Below are positions 37,260-44,925 of a stretch of 64,000 nt of DNA, one piece after another; position 1 is the stretch's first letter; each line of letters starts with the position of its first letter. Location: assembly GCA_049966155.1 (NCBI GenBank), contig JBMFVE010000001.1, positions 722,706 to 786,705 on the forward strand, given 5' to 3'. The notes beneath the pieces were generated by a model. That model did not search any database. It saw only the letters and a list, made by a program, of their open reading frames with translations, and was not told the DNA's origin. Position numbers and translations under genes: made by a program. This DNA is from JBMFVE01 sp049966155 (GTDB lineage Bacteria > Bacteroidota > Ignavibacteria > Kryptoniales > JAKASW01).

Positions 37260-38176
37260 GTATCATACTTTCGATCATTCTTGTAAACTATAAGAATGCA
37301 GATATTACAGCAGACTGTGTTCGATCAATTGAACAAAGTACATTCCGAGACTTCCAGATAATTATTGTCGACAATGAATCTCGTCCTGAAAGCCTCACAA
37401 AACTGAAAAATGCATGCCCAAATTCTATCATAATCCCACAGGAAGAAAACGTTGGATTTGCTGAAGGCAACAACATTGGCATTCGTTATGCCCTGCAGTC
37501 TGGGAGTGAGCTGATTCTTCTTTTGAACAACGATACAGTTGTCGACAAAGACATGCTAAGGAATTTGATAGAAACGGCGCGAAAAGATTCGCTAATTGGG
37601 ATTATTGGCGCAAAAATCTTTTATCATGACTCCCCTGATATTTTATGGTTTGCTGGAGGACGGTTTAATATAAGGAAAGCTGTGAGTGGACATGATGGAA
37701 TGAATCAAAAAGATAGTGACGAATTCAACTTTGAGAAAGAAACTGACTTCATAACGGGATGCTGTCTGCTAACCAAGAAGGATGTCGTAGAAAAAATAGG
37801 GCTGCTTGACACAAGATTCTTCTTATATTTTGAAGACAGCGACTTTTGTGTGCGCGCAAAAAAGGCCGGTTACTCAATTATCTACCAACCAAAAGCAGTC
37901 CTTTACCATAAGGTATCCAATACTACTGAATGGGACAGTCCAGTATACATATATTTTAATCTCCGAAATAAAATCCTTTTCGTTCTTAAGCATAATTCGT
38001 TGCTTATGCAAGTACTATATCTTCCATACTTTTTATACTTTTATACGCGCCAGTTTGTTAGACTTATCTTTAAGCACCACAACCTTAGAGCTGCACGCGC
38101 CGCCATGATTGCCGTACTTGACGGTCTTAGAGAATACACAGGAAAATTTGGGGAAGGAAGTTTACATAGACTTTGA
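37256..38176 (+). CDS. Family 2 glycosyltransferase (rhamnosyltransferase-like)
   Basis: A 306-residue GT2 enzyme closely resembling the one at 33032: IILVNYKNADITADCVRSI, IIVDNESRPESL, NNIGIRYALQSG, LLLNNDTVVDKDML, DFITGCCLLTKKDVVEKIGLLDTRFFLYFEDSDFCVRAK. Two hydrophobic stretches at the C-terminus may bind the membrane. The GTG start overlaps the methyltransferase stop by 4 bases. The two similar GT2 genes could be old duplicates acting on successive sugars. Confidence 0.88.
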   Translation: MSIILSIILVNYKNADITADCVRSIEQSTFRDFQIIIVDNESRPESLTKLKNACPNSIIIPQEENVGFAEGNNIGIRYALQSGSELILLLNNDTVVDKDMLRNLIETARKDSLIGIIGAKIFYHDSPDILWFAGGRFNIRKAVSGHDGMNQKDSDEFNFEKETDFITGCCLLTKKDVVEKIGLLDTRFFLYFEDSDFCVRAKKAGYSIIYQPKAVLYHKVSNTTEWDSPVYIYFNLRNKILFVLKHNSLLMQVLYLPYFLYFYTRQFVRLIFKHHNLRAARAAMIAVLDGLREYTGKFGEGSLHRL

Positions 38177-38304
38177 CCAGAACCGAGGTCAACGGGCAAA
38201 GCCCATCCTTATATTGGCGGTCAAATAATGAACTGAAAGGAGCATACTTACGGGTAAAGGCGTTAGAGATTACTTAAAGCAGGTGGTTTCACTTGTACCC
38301 CCCG

Positions 38305-39285
38305 TTAGATGGAACTGGGTCGACGATATAGTAGCTTCAGTCGCCATTTGAATTCCCTCACGCTCCGCTTCATATGATATATCCAGATGAATATTTGCTT
38401 GCCTAAAAGTAAAGATGCAGCCAAAGAAAAGTAACTCTTGATATTCATAGGGTTCGCCCGAACAGACAAAAAATAGTAATGTCTACCCTGTGACAGCATT
38501 CCCGATGCAGAGTAATTCCCGGCCAGTTGCCCGAGTTTCCGGCTGTACACACGATAATACTTTCTGCACTTATCCTGATGCTTGGTCAGGACGTAACGCA
38601 GTGTCTCAGCATAATCAATGGGGCTCTGTTTTTTCATCGTATTCATTCCGTGAACGTAATACTTCACCAAGAACTCATCGACTCGGGCAAATGAGTATTC
38701 TTTACCAATTCTCATCCACATCTCCCAGTCGTCGGCATATTTCAAATTTGCATCAAATACTCCAACCCTTTTTAATACATGAATAGGGATAATGACAATG
38801 CTCGTAGTGCTTATAAAATCCTCCCTAAGGATACTGACAAAAAAATTGTCCTTGTCAAGATAGCCAGGGAGTCGATGAGTCCTTAAGACACGCTGCATCC
38901 CATCCGCAATAGCAAGATAGTCACAAGCCACCAAGCCGACATTTCCAGGTATATTGTTGAATAAAATCAGCTGTTTTTCAAGCTTCGCAGGCAGCCACTC
39001 ATCATCGTGGTCCAAAAAAGCAATATATTCCCCGCTAGCATTCTCTATTCCTTTGTTCTTCGGTACTGCAGGTCGACCAGAGTTTGGCTCCCAAATATAT
39101 TTAACTCTTGCGTCTAAATGTGTAAATTTATCAACGACTTCTCTGGTATTGTCAATAGATCCATCGTCAACGACAATTAGTTCGAAATCAGTAAATGTTT
39201 GCGCTAGAACACTTCTAATTGCCCGGGGCAACAGGTCCGCCCTGTTATATGTTGGAATTATAACTGACACCAATGGAGATCGCAT
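38305..39285 (-). CDS. Family 2 glycosyltransferase
   Basis: A 326-residue GT2 enzyme on the opposite strand to its neighbours. Motifs: VSVIIPTYNRADLLPRAIRSVLAQ, ELIVVDDGSIDNTREVV, the acceptor-region YIAFLDHDDEWLPAKLEKQL, and a C-terminal helical part. The DHDD is the DXD metal-sugar motif. It lies between plus-strand GT genes and has its own promoter region in the 170 bases at 39286-39455. This break in polarity suggests it joined the region separately. Confidence 0.88.
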   Translation of the reverse strand: MRSPLVSVIIPTYNRADLLPRAIRSVLAQTFTDFELIVVDDGSIDNTREVVDKFTHLDARVKYIWEPNSGRPAVPKNKGIENASGEYIAFLDHDDEWLPAKLEKQLILFNNIPGNVGLVACDYLAIADGMQRVLRTHRLPGYLDKDNFFVSILREDFISTTSIVIIPIHVLKRVGVFDANLKYADDWEMWMRIGKEYSFARVDEFLVKYYVHGMNTMKKQSPIDYAETLRYVLTKHQDKCRKYYRVYSRKLGQLAGNYSASGMLSQGRHYYFLSVRANPMNIKSYFSLAASLLLGKQIFIWIYHMKRSVREFKWRLKLLYRRPSSI

Positions 39286-39455
39286 ATGAAAATTTATGGC
39301 TCAATTATAAAAGAATCTACTACCTCAAACTATTCACCACTTACATTTGAGCTTTAAATATTTGAGAAGATGTGATTAGATTGTCGTTGTTGACTGTGGC
39401 TTAGCAGCTATTTATGATTCATCATGAAAGCATCTAAAACTGAGACCAAGCCATC

Positions 39456-40664
39456 ATGACTCATCAAGAGATGGAAATTATGAGTTATAAGCACGAAAAC
39501 ATGAAAAAAAACTGTAACACTATCAATATTTACTCTCCCTATTGGAAAACTTTAGGTGGTGGGGAAAGGTATATGCTCTACTTAGCCTATGCTCTATCCA
39601 CAATACCGGACACAAGGGTTTCAATAGTAACCGGGTGTGCGGAAATTAAAAAAGAGTATTTGGCATCCCTCTTTGGCCTCGACCTCTCATCTGTAAACTT
39701 TATTGTGATTCGTGAGTCTGCTTCCGAACTGGAAAGATTATCTGAAACTGTTGATATCTTCATCGCCCTCTCGAATTTTAAACCAATTAAAGCAAATTCA
39801 AAACATTTCATTCAAGCACTTCAGGTGCCCTACCCTCCAATAACTATATCAACGGTACTCAACAAGATTGTTAGAGGGCAGTTTAAAGAAGGAGCCAAAG
39901 ATGTGCTGAGGCTCAGGTTAATCAATAATGCCAAACGGATCGCTACTTTTACCTTGAGTAACTCTAAATTTACTCACGACGTGCTCCTTGAAAATTTCGG
40001 TCTTGAGAGCAAGATTTTGTACCCGCCCGTTGCTGATCACCTCCTTGTCAATGTCAGGAAGGAGAAAATAATACTTAGCGTCGGACGCTTCTTTAAAGGG
40101 CTTTACAATAATAAAAGGTATGATATCCTTTGTGCAGCATATAGGAAAATTGCTCACCAGCTTCCGGGTTGGGAATATCACATAGTAGGAAGCGCATCTA
40201 ATGACCATTCTACAGTTAAATACATAGAGACCCTCAAAAAGGAAAACCAGGGCTTTCCTATTTTTTTTCATATCAATGAGTCGCGAGAAAACCTTCTGCA
40301 ACTTTACAATCGAGCAACAATTTACTGGCACGGTGCAGGGTATGGTGTGAACGAAAAGAAGTTTCCCGAACAAACCGAGCATTTCGGAATGTCAGTTGCC
40401 GAAGCAATGACAGCGAGATGTATACCGATAGTTGTGGACCGCGGAGGGCTGAAGGAGATTGTGAACATGGGTGTAAACGGATTTCTCTGGTCTGAAATAT
40501 CTGACCTGATCGACCAAACCTTATACATTGCAAAAATGGATAGCAGGCAATTAAATGCTTTGCAAGACAGTTCAAGAAGGATACTCAATCGGTTTGGCGT
40601 AGAAACCTTTACGGATGCGGTTAGAGATCTCTTCCTCCCTCTGATTAAAAAATCAGAAAAATGA
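39456..40664 (+). CDS. Family 4 glycosyltransferase (ALG11-like)
   Basis: A ~402-residue GT-B enzyme. The N-terminal half starts INIYSPYWKTLGGGERYMLYLA, as in eukaryotic ALG11-type mannosyltransferases, and the C-terminal half has IILSVGRFF, WEYHIVGSAS, ATIYWHGAGYGVNE and the E-X7-E region EHFGMSVAEAMTARCIPIV followed by GGLKEIV. Starts at 39456 or 39480 (better spaced GGA site) are both possible. It is followed by a 55-codon orphan frame that converges on the dprE2-like gene. Confidence 0.85.
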   Translation: MTHQEMEIMSYKHENMKKNCNTINIYSPYWKTLGGGERYMLYLAYALSTIPDTRVSIVTGCAEIKKEYLASLFGLDLSSVNFIVIRESASELERLSETVDIFIALSNFKPIKANSKHFIQALQVPYPPITISTVLNKIVRGQFKEGAKDVLRLRLINNAKRIATFTLSNSKFTHDVLLENFGLESKILYPPVADHLLVNVRKEKIILSVGRFFKGLYNNKRYDILCAAYRKIAHQLPGWEYHIVGSASNDHSTVKYIETLKKENQGFPIFFHINESRENLLQLYNRATIYWHGAGYGVNEKKFPEQTEHFGMSVAEAMTARCIPIVVDRGGLKEIVNMGVNGFLWSEISDLIDQTLYIAKMDSRQLNALQDSSRRILNRFGVETFTDAVRDLFLPLIKKSEK

Positions 40665-40687
40665 GCCTGTAAAATACGCAATCTCAC

Positions 40688-40855
40688 ATGATTAATATCA
40701 ACAAAATTGCCCTTGTAACACCGATTCCTGTATATCCAATTAAAGAGTACGGCTCAATAACAGACACAAGCCGGGAAACGCTGATATTCTTCGAACCGAA
40801 ACAAAAGATGTTCCAGCAGCTCCAGTATGATTGGAAGCATACGCGCACAAACTAA
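40688..40855 (+). CDS. Short orphan frame, possible gene fragment
   Basis: A 55-codon frame starting ATG 40688 and ending TAA at 40855 (begins INKIALVTPIPVYP). It ends 3 bases inside the 3' end of the convergent dprE2-like gene. The opening hydrophobic strand resembles the first strand of a GT-B or Rossmann protein, so it may be the 5' stump of a lost glycosyltransferase. No family was recognised and no clear ribosome site was seen. Confidence 0.3.
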   Translation: MININKIALVTPIPVYPIKEYGSITDTSRETLIFFEPKQKMFQQLQYDWKHTRTN

Positions 40856-41613
40856 ACCTTCAACCGTTTAAACACCTTTTCAGGGATCAATCTAACAATC
40901 AACATAATGAGTCGCCATATTCCCTTTACGTAAACGACATCCTTTTTCCGTTTGAAAGCTTTCCAGATACTTTCGCCAACGTGCTCGGGGTCTGCCGTCA
41001 GGAGTGCAGGAAGCGCCATTCCTGCCGTCATCTTTGTCCTGACATAACCCGGCTTTATTGTTATAACCGATACTCCGTACTGGAAGAGTTTGTTTCTCAG
41101 GCCTGATAAGTAAGCTGTCATGCCAGATTTTGAGGCACCATAAACACAATTTGATGCCTTACCGCGATCTCCGGCAACTGAACTAATTCCAATTATAGTT
41201 CCCGCTTTGCGTTGAGAAAAGTCAAATGCAATAACCTCAGCTATGCTCACTCCACCAAGGAAATTTGTCTCAACAATTTTTTTTATCTCTTCAAGGTTGT
41301 TCTCTAATTTCAGAGGATCCCCACAACTCGAACTCCCGAGATATCCAAAAGCTATCAAAGCAACGAGCGGCTTTGGATTAAGAGAATTGTAGAATCCAAT
41401 ATGAGACTTAAAATCTACAGCATCGAAAAATATCACATCCACCTTAACGCCAAATCTCAATCTTATGTCAGATGCATCTCTTTCAAGATCGTCTGTACTT
41501 CTCGATGCCAAATATAAGTTCCATCCGTGCCGAGCGAATGTCCTTGATGCTGCCCTTGCAATGTCGCTTGCAGCGCCAAGGACCAAAAGCCAATTGCCAT
41601 TTTCCCCGCTCAT
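40852..41613 (-). CDS. dprE2: Short-chain dehydrogenase, DprE2-like (decaprenylphospho-keto-pentose reductase)
   Basis: A 253-residue SDR. The cofactor motif is WLLVLGAASDIARAASRTFARHG, the catalytic Ser and YxxxK are in IIGISSVAGDRGKASNCVYGASKSG, and a proline loop follows (TIKPGYVRTKMTAG). In mycobacteria DprE2 reduces the 2-keto intermediate to decaprenyl-phospho-arabinose; GYVRTKMTAG and the immediate DprE1 neighbour (4-base overlap at 41610-41613) identify the same step. Lipid chain length in this organism is unknown. Confidence 0.85.
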   Translation of the reverse strand: MSGENGNWLLVLGAASDIARAASRTFARHGWNLYLASRSTDDLERDASDIRLRFGVKVDVIFFDAVDFKSHIGFYNSLNPKPLVALIAFGYLGSSSCGDPLKLENNLEEIKKIVETNFLGGVSIAEVIAFDFSQRKAGTIIGISSVAGDRGKASNCVYGASKSGMTAYLSGLRNKLFQYGVSVITIKPGYVRTKMTAGMALPALLTADPEHVGESIWKAFKRKKDVVYVKGIWRLIMLIVRLIPEKVFKRLKV

Positions 41614-42923
41614 ATATCAAGCCTCCTTGACTGCATAGAGTTAAATTTTTCCTTCATTCCAAACTCTTTTCTCAACCTCCTGAATGTTTCAGCTTTATGG
41701 TATCCACTTTCAAACACTTCCCTCCTCATCCTACTGTCCTTCGTCAGGTAAATTCTGCCGCCATTTCTTACTACGACCTCATCAAGCAAAGAGAGAAAAT
41801 TAAATAGTCCTTTTTCGACTTTGAAATCAAGTGCTAAACTATAGCCTTCCATTGGAAAGGATAAATAATTCTGATTTTCCTTCCCGTATAGCTTCAGTAC
41901 AGCAAGAAATGATCCCTTCCCCCTTCTGGCAATCATCGTTAAAATTTCTTCAAGGCCGTTGTAACTCTTTTCTTTTGGAAGTATAAACTGATATTGAACA
42001 AATCCGTTTTTCCCATACATTCTGTTCCATTCCTTAATGAAATCCAGGGGGTAGAAAAAAGTGTCGTAATCAACGACTCTTTCACTGCCGCTTTTTCCTG
42101 ATTTAACATAATAAACGCTGTTAAATAACCTGAGGGCGTACTTATTCAAGACAAACCCGGGTAAATCAATTGGTACTGGCAATGTAATCTTTTTTGAACT
42201 ACCAAAATCTCCATCATTTATGAAATCTCCCGCCATTATCACAGATCGTCCTAATTTCCTGCCGGTAGAAAGGCAGTCGACCCACGCAACCGAGTATCGA
42301 AAACTATTGATCACCTCAAACAAATCAAATGTATCCTGTAAATTTTTTGCCCTGTATACAACCTGTTTAATTTTTGATGAGCCAACACGTACAAGTCTGA
42401 ACTTGACTGTAAGAATTACACCAGTTAATCCCATCCCTCCACACGTTGCATAAAAAAGTTCACTGTTTTCCCGTCGACTGCAAATTTTTATTGAACCATC
42501 AGGCATAATTAGTTCAATTTCATTTACAAAATTACTGAAACAACCATCTTGGTGATGATTCTTGCCATGAATATCGCTGGCAACCGCACCCCCAACAGTA
42601 ATGAATTTCGTCCCGGGGGTAACAGGGAGGAACCATCCTCGAGGTAAAAACGTATCAATGATATCGGAAAGCAGCACCCCCGATTCACAGTGCAGGATAC
42701 CACTTGAATCATCAAAACTTAGGAATCGGCGAAATCCCGTCATCTGTAGGACCCGCTGGTTTAGCGCACTATCGCCATAACTCCTCAGGTTACCTATTGG
42801 AAGAATATCCTGAGCTTTTCTAACGCTGAACAGAGTCTCTTTAATACTGTAAGGAATAATCTTTTCGGAATATATCCTGGGATAGCGCCCCCATCCGTAC
42901 AACAAACCACTCTCTTTATACAT
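41610..42923 (-). CDS. dprE1: FAD oxidoreductase, DprE1-like (decaprenylphospho-ribose 2-oxidase)
   Basis: A 437-residue FAD-linked oxidase of the vanillyl-alcohol-oxidase type. The FAD-domain markers are LRSYGDSALN, VTPGTKFITVGGAVASDIHGKNHH (quoted in part: GGAVASDIHGKNHH is diagnostic of DprE1) and ATCGGMGLTGVIL. Near the C-terminus RNGGRIYLTKDSRM holds the conserved active-site Lys. In actinobacteria it oxidises the 2-OH of polyprenyl-phospho-ribose. It is coupled to the dprE2-like gene and follows the ubiA gene by 4 bases. Confidence 0.9.
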   Translation of the reverse strand: MYKESGLLYGWGRYPRIYSEKIIPYSIKETLFSVRKAQDILPIGNLRSYGDSALNQRVLQMTGFRRFLSFDDSSGILHCESGVLLSDIIDTFLPRGWFLPVTPGTKFITVGGAVASDIHGKNHHQDGCFSNFVNEIELIMPDGSIKICSRRENSELFYATCGGMGLTGVILTVKFRLVRVGSSKIKQVVYRAKNLQDTFDLFEVINSFRYSVAWVDCLSTGRKLGRSVIMAGDFINDGDFGSSKKITLPVPIDLPGFVLNKYALRLFNSVYYVKSGKSGSERVVDYDTFFYPLDFIKEWNRMYGKNGFVQYQFILPKEKSYNGLEEILTMIARRGKGSFLAVLKLYGKENQNYLSFPMEGYSLALDFKVEKGLFNFLSLLDEVVVRNGGRIYLTKDSRMRREVFESGYHKAETFRRLRKEFGMKEKFNSMQSRRLDI

Positions 42924-42927
42924 AAAC

Positions 42928-43833
42928 TTACAAATACCTTACCAACCAAAAACTCAACAGCCAGGTCACTATGATGACCTGTAAAAACTTATCTCTCAAA
43001 ACAACCTGTGTTGGATTTCCGCTTTGACCTTTCACAAAGGTTATTTGAAGATATCTTAAAATCCCAATAATAACCATAAAGGATGTTAAATATAGTTTGT
43101 CTGTCCCAAATCTCGCCATTACATCAGGAGATATCGTATACATAATGTACGCCACAACAGATACACTTGCCATAATGACCATTCCAGATTGCACCATTTC
43201 AAGATTATATCCATCAATACTTTTTCTTACGGTCCCCTGTTCAACCGAAATAAGGATATCATCCCGCCTCTTTGCAATTGCCAGGAACAACGCAAGCAAA
43301 AAGGTGACAAGTATGATCCACATAGACGACCTTACATTTATAATCAATGACCCCGCAACCACTCTCAATACAAACCCTGTTGCAATTATAACCACATCGA
43401 GGATTGGAATATGCTTGAGTCCCAAACTGTAAAAGACATTCATAAAAAAGTAAATTAAAATGACAATTAAGAATTTCACTGTAATTATCCAGCTGGCTAC
43501 TGCTGAAAACAAAAACAAAATCATCGCAATTACATAACCTGTCCCGATTTTTACCTCACCGCTGGCAATAGGCCGTAGTTTCTTTAAAGGATGATTTCTG
43601 TCCTGATTTATGTCAAATATATCATTCAGGATATATATGCTGCTCGCGCAGAGCGAGAAAGCAACAAATCCTCCACATTCTAACAACCACGTACTCAAGT
43701 CAAATTTGAGAGCGAAAAATGCTGGTGCAAATACAAAAAAGTTTTTAACGTAGTGGTCAATACGAAGCAGTTTAAAATAAGCTCTTGCTCTTCCTGATAT
43801 TTTCAATCTAAACCTCCAGATATTTAGGTTCAA
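42928..43833 (-). CDS. UbiA-family polyprenyl-phosphate phosphoribosyltransferase (Rv3806c-like)
   Basis: A 301-residue polytopic prenyltransferase with about nine helices. The two Asp-rich motifs are NDIFDINQDRNHPLKKLRPIASG (near residue 70) and the second near AKRRDDILISV. The opening RIDHYVKNFFVFAPAFFALKF matches the decaprenyl-phosphate phosphoribosyltransferase subgroup, not ubiquinone or heme prenyltransferases. It would move phosphoribose from PRPP onto polyprenyl phosphate, the first step before DprE1/DprE2. The three genes are packed as ubiA-dprE1-dprE2. Confidence 0.88.
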   Translation of the reverse strand: MNLNIWRFRLKISGRARAYFKLLRIDHYVKNFFVFAPAFFALKFDLSTWLLECGGFVAFSLCASSIYILNDIFDINQDRNHPLKKLRPIASGEVKIGTGYVIAMILFLFSAVASWIITVKFLIVILIYFFMNVFYSLGLKHIPILDVVIIATGFVLRVVAGSLIINVRSSMWIILVTFLLALFLAIAKRRDDILISVEQGTVRKSIDGYNLEMVQSGMVIMASVSVVAYIMYTISPDVMARFGTDKLYLTSFMVIIGILRYLQITFVKGQSGNPTQVVLRDKFLQVIIVTWLLSFWLVRYL

Positions 43834-44086
43834 ATTTAAGCAGGTAGACCGATTGAATCATCACAATGCCGGGGTAGCCCCGAAACCAACATTAAACACG
43901 AAATGAGCAATCACACCTTGTATGTCCTTAACTGGCAAATTCCCACAAACCAATAGGTGGTACAATAATTGTTTTCTCGTGCTCACTTATCGAAAAACAT
44001 TTTTCTATATTCGGTTTTTTATAGTTAGATTAGTCCGTATGATTATATTAAAGTTAAAATGAAGGCACCCAATAGCTCTCAGCGTT
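43834..44086. promoter_or_regulatory. Divergent promoter region between ubiA and the methyltransferase gene
   Basis: A 253-base AT-rich gap between divergent genes. It must contain promoters for both. A short hairpin CGGGGTAGCCCCG lies at about 43870-43882, in what would be the leader of the ubiA transcript. Nothing else was recognised. Confidence 0.4.
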
Positions 44087-44908
44087 ATGAAATACGAACC
44101 TATAAAAAATAAAATCAGTTCCGCTGTAAGAAGTAATGTGTTTTTAAGAAAAATACTTTATTCGGTACTCAACTTATTCCTGTTGCGTGCCTGGCACGTC
44201 AAGCGGTCTCTCAGAAAGGCCTTCAAAGATACCCGATTTGCCTCAGCTCTTGACGCAGGCTGCGGAATGGGAGAGTTTTCATATTACATTTTCAGGAAAT
44301 TTGATGCCGAGGTCCTGGGAGTGGATATCCTCGGTGAAGAAGTAATAAGAAATTCTAACTTTGCAAGCCGCATTGCAAGCAACCGCCTTTCTTTTATACA
44401 AGCAGACATATCGGCAAAAGATCTACCTAATTTGCTAAACCGTAAATTTGATTTAATCCTTTCTGTAGATGTGATGGAGCACATAAAAGATGACGTTGCT
44501 GTCTTCAGGAATTTCGCTGATTTACTGAACAATAACGGGGTTGTCATTATCTCTACACCGTCTGGGAGCGATTCTGAAATTGACAATGGACACAAATCAT
44601 TTGTTGATGAACATTATAGAGATGGGTACTCCATAAACTCACTCAAAAAAAAGCTACAATCGGCAAATTTAAGAGTGCTCAGTACTTCCTATACATACGG
44701 CTGGGCCGGGTCGGTTTACTGGAATCTTTCAATTAAGATCCCAATGACCATCTTAAACAAATCGGACTTATTTTTTGTTATAATACCTTTTTATCTGATC
44801 ATAACGTTTCCCATTTCACTTATTTTTATGGCAATTGATTATTTTTTCCCTCCTTCCTCAGGAGGCGGATTGTTAGTGGTAGCAACGAGATCAAGTGAAA
44901 CAATTTAA
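44087..44908 (+). CDS. Class I SAM-dependent methyltransferase
   Basis: A 273-residue methyltransferase: SALDAGCGMGEFSYYIFRKF is the SAM motif, then VLGVDILGEEVIRNSN, FDLILSVDVMEHIKDD and GVVIISTPSGS. The C-terminal ~60 residues hold two hydrophobic helices (FFVIIPFYLIITFPISLIFMAIDYFF, in part), so it is probably bound to the inner membrane, as expected for an enzyme acting on lipid-linked glycans. It is 17 bases before the YfhO gene. Confidence 0.85.
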   Translation: MKYEPIKNKISSAVRSNVFLRKILYSVLNLFLLRAWHVKRSLRKAFKDTRFASALDAGCGMGEFSYYIFRKFDAEVLGVDILGEEVIRNSNFASRIASNRLSFIQADISAKDLPNLLNRKFDLILSVDVMEHIKDDVAVFRNFADLLNNNGVVIISTPSGSDSEIDNGHKSFVDEHYRDGYSINSLKKKLQSANLRVLSTSYTYGWAGSVYWNLSIKIPMTILNKSDLFFVIIPFYLIITFPISLIFMAIDYFFPPSSGGGLLVVATRSSETI

Positions 44909-44925
44909 AAAACGAGAGCGAGATT

